Shown here: positions 44,815 to 52,886 of the stretch, in pieces
How positions within the stretch are numbered: position 1 is the first letter of the stretch
Layout of the letters: every line of letters begins with the position of its first letter
From: Rhodococcus sp. 4CII
Lineage (GTDB): Bacteria > Actinomycetota > Actinomycetes > Mycobacteriales > Mycobacteriaceae
DNA length: 64,000 nt
Direction of reading: 5' to 3'
Assembly (NCBI RefSeq): GCF_014256275.1
Contig: NZ_JACCFE010000002.1
Coordinates: 4,692,001 to 4,756,000, forward strand
The notes under the pieces: generated by a model
Told to the model about the DNA's origin: nothing
Databases searched by the model: none
Seen by the model: only the letters and a program-made list of their open reading frames with translations
Position numbers and translations under genes: made by a program

Positions 44815-45138
44815 TTACCCGTCGTGCCCGTATCGGCTCATCGGCTGATGGTTCTGACGTGAAAGGTTTCCGAGGACGGGTGTCCAATTCAGAATTCGTT
44901 GGTCGGGTACGAGTCCGTGGACGGCGAAAGGGTCGTCGGCGAAGAGTGCTCGCACCGTTGCGGTGGTGTCTGCGTTGACGAGGATGAACGCGCCTGCGTC
45001 GTCGCCGTAAGGTCCGCAAGTGAGGACGGTGCCGGTGTCGACGAGGTCGGCGAGCCAGGCCCGGTGCGCGGCTCGGTGAGTGTCGCGGCCGGCGGCGGTC
45101 TCGGCGGTGTAGGTGTAATCGACGACGAAGTAGGGCAT
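44815..45138 (-). CDS. YciI family protein
   Basis: A 107-residue protein with the YciI fold: MPYFVVDYTYTAET at the start, HRAAHRAWLADLVDTGTVLTCG in the middle (a His in the first helix) and VRALFADDPFAVHGLVPDQR near the end. AGGAAG precedes the ATG. Its 3' end faces the ECF42 gene, leaving 7 bp. This is a second YCII-type protein near the cassette, of another subgroup, on the other strand. Confidence 0.82.
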   Translation of the reverse strand: MPYFVVDYTYTAETAAGRDTHRAAHRAWLADLVDTGTVLTCGPYGDDAGAFILVNADTTATVRALFADDPFAVHGLVPDQRILNWTPVLGNLSRQNHQPMSRYGHDG

Positions 45139-45208
45139 GTTCTCACTTCCTGGGGGGACAGGGTATTTCAGGAGTCCGATCGTGCCCGGTGTGGAACGTC
45201 GTGGTTGC

Positions 45209-46504
45209 TCAGCCGAGCAGTTCGTAGATCAACAGGCCGGACAGGGACAGGATGGACACGAAGCCGAGGACACCGATGACGTTCTTCCACCAGGTGTTGC
45301 GCAGGTTGCCCATCAGTGCGGTGTTGTTGCTCATCACGAAGAGCAGTAACCCGAGGAACGGGGCGATGAGCACGGTGAGGGCTTGAGCGAAGATGATCAG
45401 CTGGACCGGGGATTTCGTGAACAGGAGGGTGATCGCCAAGCCGAAGCCGAGGATGACGGCGCTGGTGCGCTTGGCGGTCAGGGTGCTCGGGGAGGCGCCT
45501 TTGCCGAGACCGTCGGAGAGCATGGTGCCGCCGGCGGTGGCGTTGGCGACCATCGCGGAGAATGCGGCGCCGGACAACCCGAGCGCGAAGATCGTGGATC
45601 CGATGGGTCCGGCGATGGGTTCGAAGATCTTGGCGAGGCCGGCGAGGGTGGTGGCTTCGGTGTCGGCGCGGCCGAGAACGGCGGCCGCGACGATGATGAC
45701 CAGTGAGGTCATGATGCCCGGTGCCACGATCCCGGGGATGGTGTCGGCGATGGTCGTCTGCCGATATTCGGCCTCGGTGCGGTTGCGTTCGTGGGTGCCG
45801 TAGGAGGTGAAGAACGCGGCGTTGAGGGAGAAGTTCGTGCCGACGAGGGCGACGACGAGTAGTTGTCCACCGGGCGGGATGGAGGGGACGAGTCCGTTCA
45901 CGGCCTGGAACCAGTCGGGTTGGGCGATGACGGCGCTGAAGATGAAGGTGGCGGCGAGGAGCGCGACGATCACCAGAAGGATGCGTTCGACGGTGCGGTA
46001 TACGTTGCGGAACAGCAGGATCAGGCCGACGAAGATGGTGCAGACCGCGGACCATATGAGCGGGGTGCCACCGAAGACCATGGAAAGGCCCAGGCCGGAG
46101 CCGACGGCGTTACCGACCGAGAAGCACAACGTGATGACGAAGACGCCGATTCCGGCGGCGGTTCCGACGCGGCGGCCGAGGATGTCTTTAACCGAGCTGA
46201 TCATCGACACCGGGGTGCGGATGCCCAGTCGCACGCTCATGTCGGCGTAGACCAGCATGAAGATGGTCGACAGGGCGATCACCCAGATGAGGGCGTAGCT
46301 GTATTCGCTGCCGGCTTGGACGGCGCTGGCGAGGTTGCCGGGGCCGAACTGCCACGCACCGGCGATGAACGCCGGTCCTGCCATCGCCAGGGTGCGCATC
46401 CAGGTTCGCTGCGACCGGCGTGGTTCCGCCGGTGGCCGGGGCGCGCCTGAGACCACTGATTCGCCTCCGGCCGATTCGGCTGCTGTACGCGATTGCTGAC
46501 TCAT
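45209..46504 (-). CDS. Nramp-like transporter without the metal-binding residues
   Basis: A 431-residue membrane protein with 11 predicted helices following the Nramp fold. Where metal-transporting Nramps have DPGN in TM1, this has FGPGNLASA; where they have MPHN in TM6, this has TNFSLNAAF. Both the Asp and the Met that hold Mn or Fe are therefore missing, and transport of a transition metal is unlikely. It lies 261 bp after a dihydrodipicolinate-synthase-family gene on the same strand, near a LacI gene, hinting at an organic substrate such as a keto acid. A GC-rich hairpin lies in the gap. Confidence 0.82.
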   Translation of the reverse strand: MSQQSRTAAESAGGESVVSGAPRPPAEPRRSQRTWMRTLAMAGPAFIAGAWQFGPGNLASAVQAGSEYSYALIWVIALSTIFMLVYADMSVRLGIRTPVSMISSVKDILGRRVGTAAGIGVFVITLCFSVGNAVGSGLGLSMVFGGTPLIWSAVCTIFVGLILLFRNVYRTVERILLVIVALLAATFIFSAVIAQPDWFQAVNGLVPSIPPGGQLLVVALVGTNFSLNAAFFTSYGTHERNRTEAEYRQTTIADTIPGIVAPGIMTSLVIIVAAAVLGRADTEATTLAGLAKIFEPIAGPIGSTIFALGLSGAAFSAMVANATAGGTMLSDGLGKGASPSTLTAKRTSAVILGFGLAITLLFTKSPVQLIIFAQALTVLIAPFLGLLLFVMSNNTALMGNLRNTWWKNVIGVLGFVSILSLSGLLIYELLG

Positions 46505-46644
46505 CGATGAGCCTACTTTCTGGTGTTCGAGCCGCCGATGCGGACAGGGGCGCCGAGATGATGCGGCGCCGCCGGCTCGAAGGGGGAAGTACGGCGGCCA
46601 CGGCCGCGGCGGGCCGGAAGTGGCCCAGGACTACTGGGGGTGGT

Positions 46645-46679
46645 GCCGCCCGGCCTCGAAGGTGTCCGGGCCGGGCGGC
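46645..46679. terminator. GC-rich hairpin between the DapA-family and Nramp-like genes
   Basis: GCCGCCCGGCC and its exact complement GGCCGGGCGGC are separated by 13 bases, 87 bp after the DapA-family stop. It may lower read-through from the enzyme gene into the transporter gene. The rest of 46505-46765 shows no gene. Confidence 0.5.
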
Positions 46680-46765
46680 GGAACCGGTGCGCAGGGCCGG
46701 AGCCCTGCGTGCGGCGGACTCGTGTGTCGAATCCGTCGGTACTGATCCAGCCGGGGTGAGCTGGA

Positions 46766-47704
46766 TCAGGCGGGGACGGTGACCGAGGACAGCCCGGCCG
46801 ACTGCAGTGCGGCGGCGATCTCGGCGCCTGCGCCCTCGGCGAGCGGCAGCAGCGGCGGGCGGACGGTGGCGTGCTCGAGGATTCCGCGGGCGACCAGGCC
46901 TTCCTTGAGCGCGACGGTGCCCTCCATGTGCGAGCCGCGGTGGTAGACGTTGGCCGTTACCGGCAGCAGGCGGTCGTGGATGGCGCGGGCTGCGGGGTAG
47001 TCCTTGGCCTTGCCCGCTGCGATGAGCTCGACCAGCGGCTCGGGAGCGAGTCCGCCGTAGCCGACCAGCAGACCGTCGACGTCAAACATCGTGTGCAGCA
47101 GGTATTCGTCGTGGCAGCTCAGGATCTGCAGGTCGGGGTTTTCGCGGCGCAGGACCGGGATCTCACGATCCCAGCGACGCATGTTCCGCACACCGTTCTT
47201 GGTGGCGAACACGCCGGGCTGGGCGGCGATCTCGAGCTGGGTGTCCAGGTTGTACGTGGCCTTGGTGGCATCGGGGTACTGGAACAGGATCAGCGGCAGG
47301 CCGGAGCCTTCGTAAATGGCCTTGTAGCGATCCTGCGGGGCGCCGTCCTGGTAGCCGAACCGCAGCCATCCGTGCGACGGGTAGACCAGACCGGCCGAGG
47401 CGCCGGCGTCGACGGCGCGCTGGGCTTCGTCAACCGACACGGCTGTGCCTTCCCCGGTGATGCCGGCGATGATCGGCAGCCGGCCGTCGACGGAGTCCTT
47501 GAATGCGGCGATGACGCGGGCCTGCTCGTCCTGGGTGAGGAAGGTGCCCTCGCCCGCGTGTCCGAGCACGACCAGGCTCTTGACGCCGTCGACACTGCCG
47601 AGCCACGAGCCGAGGCGCTGAATGGCGTCGTAGTCGACGGCACCGTCCCGGGTGAACGGGGTGACCGGCGCCGGGTTGAGGCCGCGGAGGTCGAGTGTGC
47701 TCAT
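46766..47704 (-). CDS. Dihydrodipicolinate synthase family aldolase/lyase
   Basis: A 312-residue (beta/alpha)8 protein of the DapA family. The Schiff-base Lys is in GVFATKNGVRN, the Tyr in LILFQYPDAT; the GTTGE loop is changed to GHAGEGTF, unlike true DapA. Members cleave or form keto acids such as 4-hydroxy-2-oxo acids or dehydrate deoxy sugar acids. ATG 47704 is chosen with GAGGGAAAGAG upstream; M at 47737 lies in the operator region. A LacI gene diverges from it, suggesting sugar- or keto-acid-dependent control. Confidence 0.88.
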   Translation of the reverse strand: MSTLDLRGLNPAPVTPFTRDGAVDYDAIQRLGSWLGSVDGVKSLVVLGHAGEGTFLTQDEQARVIAAFKDSVDGRLPIIAGITGEGTAVSVDEAQRAVDAGASAGLVYPSHGWLRFGYQDGAPQDRYKAIYEGSGLPLILFQYPDATKATYNLDTQLEIAAQPGVFATKNGVRNMRRWDREIPVLRRENPDLQILSCHDEYLLHTMFDVDGLLVGYGGLAPEPLVELIAAGKAKDYPAARAIHDRLLPVTANVYHRGSHMEGTVALKEGLVARGILEHATVRPPLLPLAEGAGAEIAAALQSAGLSSVTVPA

Positions 47705-47736
47705 GGGGTGCTCTTTCCCTCGAAGAAGACTTTGCA

Positions 47737-47757
47737 AACGTTCCCGGGAACGTTCCC
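47737..47757. promoter_or_regulatory. Overlapping LacI-type palindromes
   Basis: AACGTTCCCGGGAACGTT (47737-47754) and GGGAACGTTCCC (47746-47757) are perfect palindromes sharing a half, and GTTC-N4-GAAC continues to 47763. They lie 33 bp before the DapA-family start and 122 bp before the divergent lacI start. The LacI product could bind here as a dimer or in tandem. Confidence 0.65.
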
Positions 47758-47878
47758 GTGAACGATTTCATCGTGCAGTAGAATCGACCACTGTGTCAAG
47801 CGTCACGTGGTAAATCGGGTGTGATCAGGGCCTCGCGGCGAGTCTTCGGGGGCGCCGGGACGGTAGCGAAGGAAAACG

Positions 47879-48940
47879 ATGGAATCGAACACGAGCGCGC
47901 AGCAGCAACTGCGGGACAGCAAGAGTCGGGTGGTCACACTCCGAGAGGTCGCGGAGGCCGCCGGGGTCAGCACCTCGACGGTAAGCCGCGTGCTCGACGA
48001 CCGGGTTCCGCCGTCCCGGTCGGCGACCGCGGAGCGGGTACGGGCGGTCGCCGACCAGCTCGGCTACCGGCGCAACACCTTCGCCTCGAGCCTCCGCCGT
48101 GGGCAGACCGCCACCATCGGTGTCCTCGTCCCGCGACTCAGCGACACAGTCATGGCCCTGATGTTCGAGGCGATCGGCCGAGCCGCGCACCGGCTCGGTT
48201 ACTTCACGGTGGTCGCGACGACCGGCGACGACCCCACCGACGAGGGCGAAGCCGCGCGCACGCTCCTCGCCCGCAATGTCGACGGTCTGGTCATCGCCTC
48301 CAGTCGACGCGAGGACCCCCTCCCACGTCAGTTGCGGGATCAGTGTGTGCCGCACGCCCTTGTTCTGCGCACCGACGGCATCAGCCCGTCGTCGGTCGGT
48401 GACGACGAAGCCGGCGGCTACCTCGCCACCCGGCACCTGATCGACCTCGGGCACACCGACATTGCGGTGCTGTCCGGCCCGTTGTTCACCTCCACCGCCA
48501 CCGGCCGTCTCGCCGGCGCCACGAGGGCCCTCCGTGAGGCGGGATTGACCGTGAACCCTGGCTGGATCCTCGAGTCGGGCTTCGGGATCGAAAGCGGGGA
48601 GGAGGCCGGACGCCGCCTGCTCGCGTCCTCGACCCGTCCGTCGGCCGTCTTCGCCGCGAATGACAACCTGGCGCTCGGTGTGATGGCCGCGGCGCACCAG
48701 CGATCGCTCTCGGTCGGTGAGGATCTGGCCTTGGTCGGCTACAACGACATCCCGCTGTCGCAGCGACTGCCGGTTCCGCTGACCTCGGTCAGGACCCCGT
48801 TCGACCAGATCGCTGCCACCGCACTCGATTTGATGTTCGCCTCCGCTCCGCCCGGTGATCCGATCCGGCGTGCCCTGCCCACGCTGATCCCGAGACGCTC
48901 GTCAGGACCGCACAAGACCTCAATGGACTCTCCACGCTGA
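47879..48940 (+). CDS. LacI family transcriptional regulator
   Basis: A 353-residue repressor. The helix-turn-helix is VTLREVAEAAGVSTSTVSRV, followed by the hinge TFASSLRRGQTATIGVLVPR and a sensor domain with AVFAANDNLALGVMAAA and LALVGYNDIPLS. It diverges from the DapA-family gene across the palindromes at 47737-47757 and probably represses that gene and the Nramp-like transporter. The ligand is likely the transported or cleaved acid or sugar. Confidence 0.9.
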   Translation: MESNTSAQQQLRDSKSRVVTLREVAEAAGVSTSTVSRVLDDRVPPSRSATAERVRAVADQLGYRRNTFASSLRRGQTATIGVLVPRLSDTVMALMFEAIGRAAHRLGYFTVVATTGDDPTDEGEAARTLLARNVDGLVIASSRREDPLPRQLRDQCVPHALVLRTDGISPSSVGDDEAGGYLATRHLIDLGHTDIAVLSGPLFTSTATGRLAGATRALREAGLTVNPGWILESGFGIESGEEAGRRLLASSTRPSAVFAANDNLALGVMAAAHQRSLSVGEDLALVGYNDIPLSQRLPVPLTSVRTPFDQIAATALDLMFASAPPGDPIRRALPTLIPRRSSGPHKTSMDSPR

Positions 48941-48974
48941 CTGGACGCCGTCCCGGGCGCTGAGAAGTGTTCGG

Positions 48975-49000
48975 TATCCGAATAGTTCAGGTTTCGGATA
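48975..49000. terminator. Inverted repeat after lacI
   Basis: TATCCGAA, ten bases, TTCGGATA form an 8-bp stem 35 bp after the lacI stop. It may end the lacI transcript or be an operator; the region 49001-49167 shows nothing else. Confidence 0.35.
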
Positions 49001-49167
49001 TCGCCGCGTCATCGGTCGCCTCCGACCCATCCTTGACCGTATACCGGCTGGTCGGTGATAGTGGTCGGAGGCGACCCCGAGTCCGCTGCCCTCGTGCCGC
49101 GGTTTCCCGAGTACTCGGGGCCTGACGTGCACAGGTTCACAGAACCGACTCCATTCCCACACGCGCT

Positions 49168-49758
49168 GACATCATCTCCGTGTTCGTCGAGAACTGGGAG
49201 ATCGAATGCTGCGGTATCCCTCCGGCGTCGGTCATGACACCAGGTGGACGTTGACCTTCACCGAGTCGGCATCCGAACGTGGGACACCGCTGCCCGACGG
49301 CGCCCGCTGGAGTCCGCATACCCACCGCATCACCGCCGGCGCGATCGAGGCTTACTGGCCCAACCCGACCAGGCGCACATCGAGACTGTGAGCGGGTACT
49401 TCTCGGGCACCCGGCACGGACTGATCGTGCCCGAGGGAATGCTGACTCGCCGATCCACGACGTCAACACGTCATTGCCACCGTCAGCCAACTTGTGGACG
49501 GCATTGCCCGCCAGGATCGCACGACGCTCGACCGGCCGGCTCCTCGAGCACCTGCTCACGCACAGCGGCGATCCCGCATTCACCCGCTCGGTGGACGGCT
49601 TCATCACCGATCGTGTGGGCGGGTTCGGGTGGACGGTCCTGGGAGACGAGCAGTGTCGTTTCCACGTCGCGCAGATACGCGAGCTCGGTGGCTATCTGTG
49701 CGGCCGTGAGCTTTACGGGACGATGCTGCTCTACGAGCGCTACCGGCGCCCCCGATGA
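49168..49758 (+). pseudogene. Multiply frameshifted gene remnant
   Basis: Coding-like sequence hops between frames: IISVFVENWEIECCGIPP, then TRWTLTFTESASERG, then VSGYFSGTRHGLIVPEG, then IATVSQLVDGIARQDR, then LLEHLLTHSGDPAFTRSVDG and GWTVLGDEQCRFHVAQIR to a TGA at 49756-49758. Each piece has high G/C at third positions, but no single frame covers the stretch. The first piece with paired Cys resembles small actinobacterial proteins I recall as DUF6578, with low certainty. I read it as a decayed gene with several indels. Confidence 0.5.
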
Positions 49759-49772
49759 GTCGGACTGACCGG

Positions 49773-50384
49773 TCAGGTGCGGCGCAGTCCGTCGAACGTC
49801 AGCTCGACGACGGCGTCCGCGAGGTCGGCGACCGTCCCGCCGGTGCGGGGTCGATACCACTCGATCAGCGAGTTGACGGTGCCGAACACGAGTCGGCTGG
49901 TGAGCGCGGGATCGATTCCGGGCCGCAGGTCGCCCTCCTCCGCCGCCGCGACCACGAGGTCGCTGACGAACGCGTCGAACTCGCGGCGGCGGGCGAGGGC
50001 TCGACGCTCCACGGCGGTGTTGCCTCGCACGCGCAGCAGCAGTGTGACGTAGGGGAGTTCGGCGGCGAGCACCTCGACACTGCGACGGACGAGGTATTCC
50101 AGACGGTCGATGTACCGCCCGCTCGTCGCCTTCTCCTCGGTGGTGACCGCGAACAGGGCGTTGAGTGCGCGCGACAGCGCCAGTTCCAGCAGCTCCGACT
50201 TCCCGGACACGTGGTGGTAGATCGACGACTTCGTGATCCCCAGGCGCTGGGCCAGCACCTCCATGCTGGTGCCGTCGTAGCCCTTGTCGTTGAAGACCTT
50301 GACGGCGACCGCGAGCAGCGAGTCGAGGTCGTATCCGGGACGTCCGGGTGATCCGGTCTTCCGTGCGGGGCGTGCCGTAGTCAT
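49773..50384 (-). CDS. TetR family transcriptional regulator
   Basis: A 203-residue TetR protein: TSMEVLAQRLGITKSSIYHHV is the DNA-binding part, followed by SGKSELLELALSRALNALF. Its size and helix pattern recall the PaaR-type repressors of phenylacetate genes. A perfect 14-bp palindrome at 50447-50460 lies 62 bp upstream and could be its own operator. No catabolic gene is attached on the same strand downstream. The site differs from those of the cyclohexane cluster, so it is probably not the regulator of that cluster. Confidence 0.87.
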   Translation of the reverse strand: MTTARPARKTGSPGRPGYDLDSLLAVAVKVFNDKGYDGTSMEVLAQRLGITKSSIYHHVSGKSELLELALSRALNALFAVTTEEKATSGRYIDRLEYLVRRSVEVLAAELPYVTLLLRVRGNTAVERRALARRREFDAFVSDLVVAAAEEGDLRPGIDPALTSRLVFGTVNSLIEWYRPRTGGTVADLADAVVELTFDGLRRT

Positions 50385-50446
50385 GCGCGCAATCCTTCCA
50401 GGTGCAGAACTTCACCGCATCGGTGCGCCGTCGTCCACGAAAGCCG

Positions 50447-50460
50447 ACCGAAGGTTCGGT
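50447..50460. promoter_or_regulatory. Palindrome ACCGAAGGTTCGGT
   Basis: ACCGAA, GG, TTCGGT is a TetR-style site in the leader of the tetR gene at 49773-50384 and 51 bp from the end of the split-barrel gene. Confidence 0.5.
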
Positions 50461-50510
50461 TGAGGTGAGAATACCGCGACAAGGCTACGCCGCCGGGGGC
50501 GTCGTCCGGA

Positions 50511-51461
50511 TCAACCGCCCAGGGCCTGGGTCCGGCCCTCTTTACGGGCCTTCGCCAGCCCTCGCCTCGCCATGAAGCCGTTGGCCAGAAGCATGATCGT
50601 CTTGTTCGGCGGCGCCGCGAAACCGGACTCGGTGTGTGGTGCGTACAGGGCCTCGGTGCCCGTGACCTCGATCCAGCCGGTGTTCTGCCGCGACTCGAGT
50701 CCGATGAGCTTGGCGCGGTAGGAATGGGCGAGCAGGCCGGCGCGGCGGCCGCCCTGGGGCACTCCGACGGGAACGGTCAGACGCACCCCGTCGCTGCCCG
50801 CCGACTTCACCTCGACCGGCGCGATCGCCGGATAGCCGTCCGCCTGACGGTAGGCGAGCAGCCGATGCGGGAGCTTTCCGGCACGCTCCCCGGCGTTCGT
50901 CGCATCCACCCGTGGGCCGGTGCCCTTCTTCGGCGGCTCCTGGGGAGGCGCCTCGATGCTGGGGAGCGGTGCGCCGAAGACCTCGGGCCTGCCTTTCATG
51001 CGCAGATCGGGCCAGGCGACGATCCGTGTCACCGCGACCGTCACCGGTACCCGGTCGGTGTAGTAGGCGCTGAGCCAGCGGTCCCAGAATGGGCCCCGCC
51101 GCGGCTGTCCCATGTACGGGACCAAGCGCTCGCCGATGGCGTCGAGGACTTCCCGGTCGGGGGTGGGGTCGAACGTCGCGTCTCCCTGTACGAGCACGTA
51201 GTGCCGGTTGGTGCCGTCGCCGATGCCGTGCTCGCGCGCGTGATAGGCCAGCGCCACCCGGGGTTCGTCCTTGATCCGTTCGAGCTGGTGGCCGAAGCCG
51301 AGCGAGGTGGTGAAGCCGACCGTTCCCCGTTCGCGGTCGCGCAGCCCGAGCGGGGCGACCGCTGTCACCACGGCGCCGCCTGCGGGCGTGATGTACGCGA
51401 ACCCACAGGTCAGATCGTCGCGGAGGACCTCATCGACCTCGTCCGACCAGGTGACCGGCAT
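50511..51461 (-). CDS. Pyridoxamine 5'-phosphate oxidase-like split-barrel protein
   Basis: A 316-residue protein with two split-barrel halves. The N-terminal half reads GFAYITPAGGAVVTAVAPLGLR, then RVALAYHAREHGIGDGTNRHYVLVQGDATF, like FMN- or F420-binding oxidases; the second half (from about 215) repeats a barrel with VRLTVPVGVPQGGRRAGLL. Function unknown. ATG 51461 is chosen; longer frames run into the promoter of the acyl-CoA dehydrogenase gene. It diverges from the cyclohexane cluster. Confidence 0.7.
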   Translation of the reverse strand: MPVTWSDEVDEVLRDDLTCGFAYITPAGGAVVTAVAPLGLRDRERGTVGFTTSLGFGHQLERIKDEPRVALAYHAREHGIGDGTNRHYVLVQGDATFDPTPDREVLDAIGERLVPYMGQPRRGPFWDRWLSAYYTDRVPVTVAVTRIVAWPDLRMKGRPEVFGAPLPSIEAPPQEPPKKGTGPRVDATNAGERAGKLPHRLLAYRQADGYPAIAPVEVKSAGSDGVRLTVPVGVPQGGRRAGLLAHSYRAKLIGLESRQNTGWIEVTGTEALYAPHTESGFAAPPNKTIMLLANGFMARRGLAKARKEGRTQALGG

Positions 51462-51517
51462 GTGTCGAGCGTACTCAGGGACGACGCGCCGGGCGAGTGC
51501 CCGAGCGAATCGAGGGG

Positions 51518-51595
51518 TTGACGCCCGCACAGGAGTGAATATAGCTTCACTCTTAGTGAGCCATCGCTCACGGACGGTGATTGAATATTCATCAC
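51518..51595 (+). promoter_or_regulatory. Promoter and operators of the first acyl-CoA dehydrogenase gene
   Basis: TTGACG (51518-51523) and TATAGC (51540-51545) with 16 bp between them form a promoter. The inverted repeat GAGTGAA-N6-TTCACTC (51533-51552) covers the -10 and matches the RTGAA-N6-TTCAY pattern before badI and before the tetR at 58598. GTGAGC-N4-GCTCAC (51556-51571) and TGAATATTCA (51582-51591) follow. Confidence 0.6.
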
Positions 51596-51612
51596 GGCAT
51601 CGAGGAGCAACC

Positions 51613-52764
51613 ATGGACCTGGCACTGACCGAGGAGCAGAAGGAGTTCCGGCAGCTGGCCCGCGACTTCCTGAACAAGGAGGTCGTCCCGCATCGCGCCG
51701 AGTGGGACCGCGCCGAATCGGTGGACACGGCGATCGTCCCGAAGCTCGCCGACATCGGGTTCTTCGGAATGACCATCCCCGAGGAGTACGGCGGACTCGG
51801 CGGCGACTACATCACGTACTGCCTCGGAATGGAGGAACTCGGCCGGGCCGACTCCGCCGTCCGGGGCATCGTGTCGGTATCGATGGGTCTCGTGGGCAAG
51901 GTGATCCTCTCGCACGGCACCGAGGACCAGAAACACGAATGGCTCCCGCGTATCGCGTCCGGGGAGGCGCTCGCCTGCTTCGGGCTCACCGAACCGGACA
52001 ACGGGTCCGACCCCGGCAACCTGAAGACCAAGGCGGTGCGCAGCGGCGACGACTACGTCATCAACGGGTCCAAGATCTTCATCACCAACGGCACGTGGGC
52101 GAAGGTGTGCCTGGTGTTCGCGCGCACCGGAGGTCCGGGGCCCAAGGGGGTTTCGGCGTTCCTGGTGCCGACGGATACGCCCGGCTTCGAATCGCGGGAG
52201 ATCCACGGGAAGCTGGGGCTCCGCGGTCAGGCGACCGCCGAGTTGTCGTTCACCGACGTGCGCGTGCCGGCGAGTTGTCTTCTCGGATCCGAGGGTCAGG
52301 GCTTCTCGATCGCGATGCACTCGCTGGACAAGGGTCGCGTCTCGGTGGGTGCCGGATGTGTGGGGATCATCCAGGGCTGCCTCGAAGCGGCCGTCGACTA
52401 CGCCCGCGAACGCACGCAGTTCGACCGTCCACTCGCATCGTTCCAGCTCGTGCAGGACATGATCGCCGACATGTCGGTCGACGCCGACGCCGGCCGGCTC
52501 CTCACCTGGCGGGCGGCCGACCTGATCGAGCGCGGTGAGCCCTTCGGCACGGCCGCGTCGAAGGCGAAGTACTTCTGCAGCGAGGCCGCGGTCCGCGCGG
52601 CCAACAATGCGATTCAGCTGTTCGGCGGATACGGCTACGTGGACGAGTACCCCGTTGCCAAGTACATGCGCGACGCGCGTGTCATGACGCTGTACGAGGG
52701 CACGAGCCAGATCCAGAAGCTGTTGATCGGCCGCGCCGAGACCGGGATCAGCGCCTTCCTGTAG
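51613..52764 (+). CDS. Acyl-CoA dehydrogenase of the cyclohexanecarboxylate-type cluster
   Basis: A 383-residue FAD enzyme. Motifs: TIPEEYGGLGG, CFGLTEPDNGSDPGNLKT, INGSKIFITNGTWA and LYEGTSQIQKLLIG, whose Glu is the usual catalytic base. CGAGGAG precedes the ATG. It opens the cluster with its own promoter. It could oxidise cyclohexanecarboxyl-CoA or a later acyl-CoA such as pimeloyl-CoA; the sequence alone does not decide among the three dehydrogenases of the cluster. Confidence 0.92.
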   Translation: MDLALTEEQKEFRQLARDFLNKEVVPHRAEWDRAESVDTAIVPKLADIGFFGMTIPEEYGGLGGDYITYCLGMEELGRADSAVRGIVSVSMGLVGKVILSHGTEDQKHEWLPRIASGEALACFGLTEPDNGSDPGNLKTKAVRSGDDYVINGSKIFITNGTWAKVCLVFARTGGPGPKGVSAFLVPTDTPGFESREIHGKLGLRGQATAELSFTDVRVPASCLLGSEGQGFSIAMHSLDKGRVSVGAGCVGIIQGCLEAAVDYARERTQFDRPLASFQLVQDMIADMSVDADAGRLLTWRAADLIERGEPFGTAASKAKYFCSEAAVRAANNAIQLFGGYGYVDEYPVAKYMRDARVMTLYEGTSQIQKLLIGRAETGISAFL

Positions 52765-52785
52765 CCGCCGCGGGCGGGGTGACCC

Positions 52786-52820
52786 TTGACACACCGCAGT
52801 GAATGAATGTACGTTCATTC
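52786..52820 (+). promoter_or_regulatory. Promoter and operator before badI
   Basis: TTGACA (52786-52791) and TACGTT (52810-52815) are spaced 18 bp. The near-perfect 20-bp palindrome GAATGAATGTACGTTCATTC (52801-52820) overlaps the -10 and contains ATGAA-N6-TTCAT. It shares 15 of 20 bases with the site at 51533-51552. Confidence 0.65.
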
Positions 52821-52886
52821 TTACCGAATAGAAGTTCACAAATTTTGAACTGACTCTCATTTCCGGCTTTCGAGAAAGGAATCACC

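Noticed and set aside
50447..50460. ACCGAAGGTTCGGT as operator of the cyclohexane cluster
   Set aside because: It lies in the leader of the other TetR gene, and the cluster promoters carry a different shared site.
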